A stretch of 64,000 nucleotides of DNA from an uncultured Desulfobacter sp. (GTDB lineage Bacteria > Desulfobacterota > Desulfobacteria > Desulfobacterales > Desulfobacteraceae). The translations under genes and the position numbers were made by a program. Positions 60,028 through 64,000 of this stretch are shown here, piece after piece. Numbering within the stretch: position 1 is the first letter of the stretch; each line of letters opens with the position of its first letter. Below the pieces are notes generated by a model. That model made no database searches, was not told the origin of the DNA, and worked only from the letters and a program-made list of their open reading frames with translations. The stretch lies in assembly GCF_963664415.1 (NCBI RefSeq), contig NZ_OY761445.1, positions 1,638,501 to 1,702,500 on the forward strand, read 5' to 3'.

Positions 60028-62082
60028 ATGGCACGTATATCTGTTAAATCCGCCGTAACGCGATTCATGATCGTGTTTCAATTATCCTTGATTTCCATTA
60101 TCTGTTTTGCGTTGATGCGAGGGGTGCTGCTGGTTCGGGCCTGGCCCCAAGTTGATAATTTTTCATCGGCCTGGCTATACATTTTCGGTCAAGGGCTGAT
60201 TTACGATACTGCCTTTATCAGTTATTTTTATATCCCCTTTGTCCTGTTCTTTCTATTGCTGCCAAATAGATGGTTAATAAATTCAAAAACCATAAGATAT
60301 CTGATTCAGGGCGGTGTTTTTCTGACCCTTTATGGTCTTGGGTTTTCCATGGTGGCTGAATGGTATTTCTGGAGCGAATTTGGTGTGCGGTTTAACTTTA
60401 TCTCCGTGGATTACCTGGTATACAGAAGGGAGGTTACCGACAATATTTTACAATCCTATCCGGTCGTTACCATTTTGACCGTTCTCTTAATCCTCACAGG
60501 CATTGTATTTTATTTTATTCGCCCTGCAATTTTAAAAAATCTCAATGCAACAGAACGCTTTAAAAAAAGAATGTTCATTGCGGGCAGCCTGCTCATGCTG
60601 CCCTTGTTGTCATTTTGCCTGATTGATCAATCCCAGCGAAGTGTTTCCGATAACAACTATGTCAATGAATTGGCGTCCAACGGTCCATACCAACTGTTTG
60701 CCGCATTCCGAAACAACCGGTTGGATTACCGGCAGTTTTATGTCACCGGAAACGATCATGATCTGTCTGCCCGTTTGAAGAAACAAGTAATAACAGACGA
60801 GAGTCTCCCGCAAAAGGGAAACTATGATATCGGCAGGTACATCAAGGTACCAGGTGCCGCTACTAAACTCAATGTCATGTTAATAACCGTTGAAAGTCTG
60901 AGCGCAAAATATTTGACCCGGTTCGGACAAACAGAAGACATCACACCGTTCATGGACAAGTGGTTTAAACAAGGAATGCTTTTTACCAATTTCTATGCGA
61001 CGGGCACCCGCACCACAAGGGGGCTGGAGGCCATTACCCTGTCCATTCCCCCCACACCTGGAAGATCCATTGTCAAACGGCCGGATAACAGCCATATGTA
61101 CAGTCTTGGAAAAGTATTCGAGGATTTGGGATACGACACGGCTTTTCTTTACGGAGGACGGGGATTTTTTGATAATATGAACGTTTTTTTTGGCGGGAAC
61201 GGATATCGCATTGTGGACGAACCTTGCCTGGGCAGTGAAGAGATCACATTTAAGAATGCCTGGGGAGTGTGCGACGAGGACCTCTTCAATCGGGCCATTC
61301 ATGAGGCCAACCAGTCATACACGAAACAAAAACCATTTTTCTTTCATATCATGACAACCAGCAACCACCAGCCGTTTACCTTCCCTGAAGGCAAAATTGA
61401 TCTGACACCCGGAGAAGGCCGGGGCGGCAGCGGGCGGTCCGGCGGCGTGAAATATACCGATTACGCCCTGAGCCGGTTAATGAATCAGGCAAAAAAACAG
61501 CCCTGGTTTGATAATACCGTATTTATTGTCGTAGCGGATCACTGCGCCGGCAGTGCCGGGAAAGTCGGCCTGCCGGTAAAGAAATACCATATCCCGATGT
61601 TTATCTATTCGCCAAAGCATATCCGGGCACAAGAGGTGGATACCCTGGCAAGTCAGATTGATCTGGCCCCCACCCTTCTATCCTTGTTGAATATTTCCTA
61701 TGACAGTTTCTTTTTTGGCAAGGATATATTATCTGCGGACTTTAAAGGCCGCGCCCTCATCGCCAATTACCAGAAACTGGGGCTGCTCAATAATGAAGAA
61801 CTGCTGTTTTTGTCTCCGGGAAAACAAATCAACCGGATGGACCTGGGTCATGAAAATTGCGTCCTTGAAAAAATATCCAAGGATTATCCCGGCGTCAAAG
61901 ACCTTATGGCCTATTATCAAGGGGCGGATTATGTGTTCACCCACCGGTTGAATCGATGGAGCAGACCCATTAAGCGTCCGGAACTAAGCAAAGTCTCTTC
62001 TCTGGATCAAGACATAAAATTTGTTATTTACCCGGTATCCGGTTATTCTCAAAATCATAATACCTTCAGGGAAAAATCTTGA
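60028..62082 (+). CDS. LTA-synthase / phosphoethanolamine-transferase-type membrane sulfatase
   Basis: 684 residues: about five transmembrane helices in the first ~180, then a periplasmic sulfatase-fold domain. The metal/nucleophile motifs are MLITVESLSAKYL (Glu), TGTRTTRGLEAI (catalytic Thr, near 328), and VADHCAGS (Asp-His) with the later YHIPMFIYSP. Family members move glycerol phosphate or phosphoethanolamine to lipids or glycans. In a Gram-negative setting, modification of lipid A or periplasmic glucan is more likely than teichoic acid. ATG 60028 begins the homologous part; an upstream ATG (59974) adds 18 non-conserved codons. A two-component system follows directly, as in eptA-pmrAB loci. 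Confidence 0.85.
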   Translation: MARISVKSAVTRFMIVFQLSLISIICFALMRGVLLVRAWPQVDNFSSAWLYIFGQGLIYDTAFISYFYIPFVLFFLLLPNRWLINSKTIRYLIQGGVFLTLYGLGFSMVAEWYFWSEFGVRFNFISVDYLVYRREVTDNILQSYPVVTILTVLLILTGIVFYFIRPAILKNLNATERFKKRMFIAGSLLMLPLLSFCLIDQSQRSVSDNNYVNELASNGPYQLFAAFRNNRLDYRQFYVTGNDHDLSARLKKQVITDESLPQKGNYDIGRYIKVPGAATKLNVMLITVESLSAKYLTRFGQTEDITPFMDKWFKQGMLFTNFYATGTRTTRGLEAITLSIPPTPGRSIVKRPDNSHMYSLGKVFEDLGYDTAFLYGGRGFFDNMNVFFGGNGYRIVDEPCLGSEEITFKNAWGVCDEDLFNRAIHEANQSYTKQKPFFFHIMTTSNHQPFTFPEGKIDLTPGEGRGGSGRSGGVKYTDYALSRLMNQAKKQPWFDNTVFIVVADHCAGSAGKVGLPVKKYHIPMFIYSPKHIRAQEVDTLASQIDLAPTLLSLLNISYDSFFFGKDILSADFKGRALIANYQKLGLLNNEELLFLSPGKQINRMDLGHENCVLEKISKDYPGVKDLMAYYQGADYVFTHRLNRWSRPIKRPELSKVSSLDQDIKFVIYPVSGYSQNHNTFREKS

Positions 62083-62083
62083 A

Positions 62084-62761
62084 ATGCATATTTTAGTGGT
62101 CGACGATAATACAGGGCTGTTGGATCAGCTAAAAACAGCTTTAACAAAAAAACGATACGTGGTGGACATTGCTGAAAACGGAGAGCAGGCATTAGACAAG
62201 ATATTTGATATTCCTTATGACCTGATTCTTTTGGATATCATGCTTCCCCGAATGGATGGGCTGAGTGTGCTCAAAGAGGTCCGCAAAGCAGGGATGGACA
62301 TGCCGATTCTCATGCTCACCGCAAGAAGTGATGTTCAAGACAGGGTTAAAGGGTTGGATTACGGTGCGGATGATTACCTTGCAAAGCCCTTTTCCATGGC
62401 AGAACTCATGGCCCGGATCAGGGCAATGCTCCGAAGGAAAGGGAATCGGAACCCAATACTTGAAGTGGCGACGGTTTGCCTGGATACGGTCAAACGAAGG
62501 GTCTTTGTGGATGGAGAGCAGATCCATTTGACGGCCAAAGAGTTTTCAATCCTTGAATTTCTTTTGCATAACAAGGGCAGCGTGGTGTCTCGATTCAATC
62601 TTGCCGAGCATATCTGGGGGGAGGAATTTGATCCCTTTTCCATGTCAAATTATGTAGATGTCCACATTAAAAATCTTAGAAAAAAACTTACGGCACACGG
62701 GGACGAGCCCATTATTAAAACCATCCGGGGGATCGGATTTATCATTGACGAGCAGACATGA
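62084..62761 (+). CDS. OmpR-family response regulator
   Basis: 225 residues. Receiver domain with DD at 7-8, phospho-acceptor D51 in LILLDIMLP, T in LTAR and K in AKPFS; then a winged helix (HLTAKEFSILEFLLHNKGSV, DVHIKNLRKKL, IRGIGFII). ATG 62084 starts one base after the stop of the sulfatase gene; the longer frame lies inside that gene. It overlaps the kinase gene (ATGA). By analogy with PmrA-like regulators it may control the lipid-modifying enzyme upstream, which is inference. Confidence 0.94.
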   Translation: MHILVVDDNTGLLDQLKTALTKKRYVVDIAENGEQALDKIFDIPYDLILLDIMLPRMDGLSVLKEVRKAGMDMPILMLTARSDVQDRVKGLDYGADDYLAKPFSMAELMARIRAMLRRKGNRNPILEVATVCLDTVKRRVFVDGEQIHLTAKEFSILEFLLHNKGSVVSRFNLAEHIWGEEFDPFSMSNYVDVHIKNLRKKLTAHGDEPIIKTIRGIGFIIDEQT

Positions 62762-64000
62762 AGATCCGAAAAAAAATAACCATCTGGATTTCCGGGACTG
62801 CCCTTTTTTCCACCTTGGCATTTTCATCTCTTATTTTTTTTGAACTGACAGAGGAACCGTTCAAGCTGATCGACAAGGAGCTTTTGCATATGGCTACGGT
62901 TCTGACCCAAAGAATACAAGAGACGACGAACCATGAAAAGGCGTTAAACTTGAACGATATGCCGTATAATCCCGACGAATACTGGATTGTGGCTCAAGAT
63001 GATCACAAAAAGGAGATTTACCGATCAAGACTGACACAATTCACCGATATATCCACGCCCATCGGCAAGACCAGATTTGTAATCGAAAAACATATCCCAA
63101 GAACGCATATCTGGTTAAAACAGGACCGCCATGATGATGTCATGTTCAGGGGGATGGTGGTTCAAGAGAGGATAAACGGCCGCTTTGTTGAGATTCGTAT
63201 CGCAAAACCCATTGAAGACTTAGAAGAAGAATTAATCAGGCTTGGCATGACCATCGGCATCAGTCTTTTTCTTTGTGCACTGACCATTTTCATTTTGAGC
63301 TATGCCCTGGCAGGCAGAATATTAAGGCCGATTTCAGCCATTATAAATCAATCCAGGGAGATCAGTGAAAAATCTCTGGACAAACGAATTCCCTTGGGCA
63401 AGACCAAAGATGAACTCTATGAATTATCTGTGGCATTAAATAAGATGTTCGACAGAATCCAGCTATCATTTCTGCGTCAAAAAGAATTCATAGGCAATGC
63501 TTCCCACGAATTAAAAAGCCCCATCACCCTTTTAATGCTGGCCCAGGAGGATATACTGCTCAATGAAAATTTGTCTTTGTCGGCAGAAGATAGCCTGATA
63601 AAACAGCTGGAAACCAGCCGCCGCATGAGCCATCTGGTTAAAAACCTGCTGGACTTGTCCAGGATGGAGCAGCAAGACAAATTGCATAAGGAAAAAACGG
63701 ATCTGTCCCAACTGATCCAAAGGGTTGTTGGTGATTATGCGGATGTGCTGGCTGAAAAACAGATTCAAGTCCACAGGCAAATTGACACCCCCTGTTCGAT
63801 GATGGGTGACCCGGAAAAATTGTTTCGTCTTTTTGTTAATCTTATTGATAATGCCATTCGATACAACCAGCCTGAAAAGGGAATTATAAAAATTACCCTG
63901 ACTCAATCCCAGGCGATGGCCCACATTGAAATCTTAAACGCCGGCCGTGAAATCCCGAAACAGGACCTCCCCCGTTTATTTGAGCAATTCTATCGTGTTG
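62758..64000 (+). CDS. Sensor histidine kinase (3' end outside window)
   Basis: The frame starts with ATG AAG ATC CGA at 62758, overlapping the regulator's TGA, and stays open to the window edge (414 codons). An N-terminal transmembrane helix (~8-28), a periplasmic region of ~130 residues, a second helix (~162-184, MTIGISLFLCALTIFILSYA), a HAMP domain (~185-235), HisKA with phospho-acceptor H250 in NASHELKSPITLL and the start of HATPase_c (NLIDNAIRYN, ~360). It is the partner of the OmpR-type regulator. Confidence 0.93.
   Translation, partial: MKIRKKITIWISGTALFSTLAFSSLIFFELTEEPFKLIDKELLHMATVLTQRIQETTNHEKALNLNDMPYNPDEYWIVAQDDHKKEIYRSRLTQFTDISTPIGKTRFVIEKHIPRTHIWLKQDRHDDVMFRGMVVQERINGRFVEIRIAKPIEDLEEELIRLGMTIGISLFLCALTIFILSYALAGRILRPISAIINQSREISEKSLDKRIPLGKTKDELYELSVALNKMFDRIQLSFLRQKEFIGNASHELKSPITLLMLAQEDILLNENLSLSAEDSLIKQLETSRRMSHLVKNLLDLSRMEQQDKLHKEKTDLSQLIQRVVGDYADVLAEKQIQVHRQIDTPCSMMGDPEKLFRLFVNLIDNAIRYNQPEKGIIKITLTQSQAMAHIEILNAGREIPKQDLPRLFEQFYRV

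Overview
The window looks like a chromosomal segment of an anaerobic, sulfate-reducer-type member of the Desulfobacterota (Desulfobacteraceae-like). The best taxonomic clues are a glutaryl-CoA dehydrogenase that closely resembles the non-decarboxylating Desulfococcus type, a Na+-pumping glutaconyl-CoA decarboxylase beside it, PAS/histidine-kinase proteins of the usual deltaproteobacterial style, a RAYT transposase with its REP sequences, and several group II introns. This is inferred from protein sequence recall; no database was searched.

Layout. 0-6.4 kb: the 3' end of a giant surface protein made of near-identical 294-bp Ig-like repeats, then a TPR-sulfotransferase. 6.6-10.7 kb (minus): a three-gene signalling operon (USP-receiver-USP, receiver-PAS-kinase, PAS-kinase). 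11.3 kb: an orphan short flagellin. 12.2-15.7 kb (minus): transglutaminase plus fused ATP-grasp/alpha-E protein. 16.2 kb: a CBS-domain protein. 16.9-21.6 kb (minus): glutaryl-CoA dehydrogenase, tRNA-Ser(CGA), and the four glutaconyl-CoA decarboxylase subunits, which together take glutaryl-CoA to crotonyl-CoA and would conserve the decarboxylation energy as a Na+ gradient. 21.8-25.6 kb: a decayed ATP-grasp gene and a metal/siderophore-type ABC importer behind a possible DtxR-type operator. 25.6-28.8 kb: a D-glutamate/dipeptide epimerase pair (one member internally deleted) and an amidohydrolase.

28.8-37.4 kb is a mobile-element graveyard. Two nearly identical RAYT copies flank a nested structure: a degenerate group II intron whose reverse-transcriptase gene is split, at the codons for the YADD active site, by a second group II intron; the reverse-transcriptase gene of that second intron is split by a 2.8-kb large-serine-recombinase element. 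37.7-42.9 kb: a fructose PTS operon (EIIA-HPr-EI fusion, 1-phosphofructokinase, EIIB'BC). 43.1-46.6 kb: a tightly coupled, little-known operon of an isoprenoid-synthase-like protein, a MacB/LolD-like ABC pair, a diheme lipoprotein and a membrane cytochrome b-like protein.

47.0-55.1 kb: a TetR-controlled efflux cassette flanked by direct copies of the same repeat. Its RND pump is fused in one reading frame to a TolC-like outer-membrane factor. 55.1-56.4 kb: a dead IS4-type element with clear inverted repeats. 56.4-59.4 kb: an AT-rich island of unrecognised genes, including an acidic/basic gene pair and a two-TM coiled-coil protein. 59.6-64 kb: a tautomerase and a phosphoethanolamine-transferase/LTA-synthase-type sulfatase followed by an OmpR/kinase two-component system that runs off the window. 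A ~108-bp intergenic element with two small hairpins occurs at 11.1, 16.75 (half copy) and 59.5 kb.
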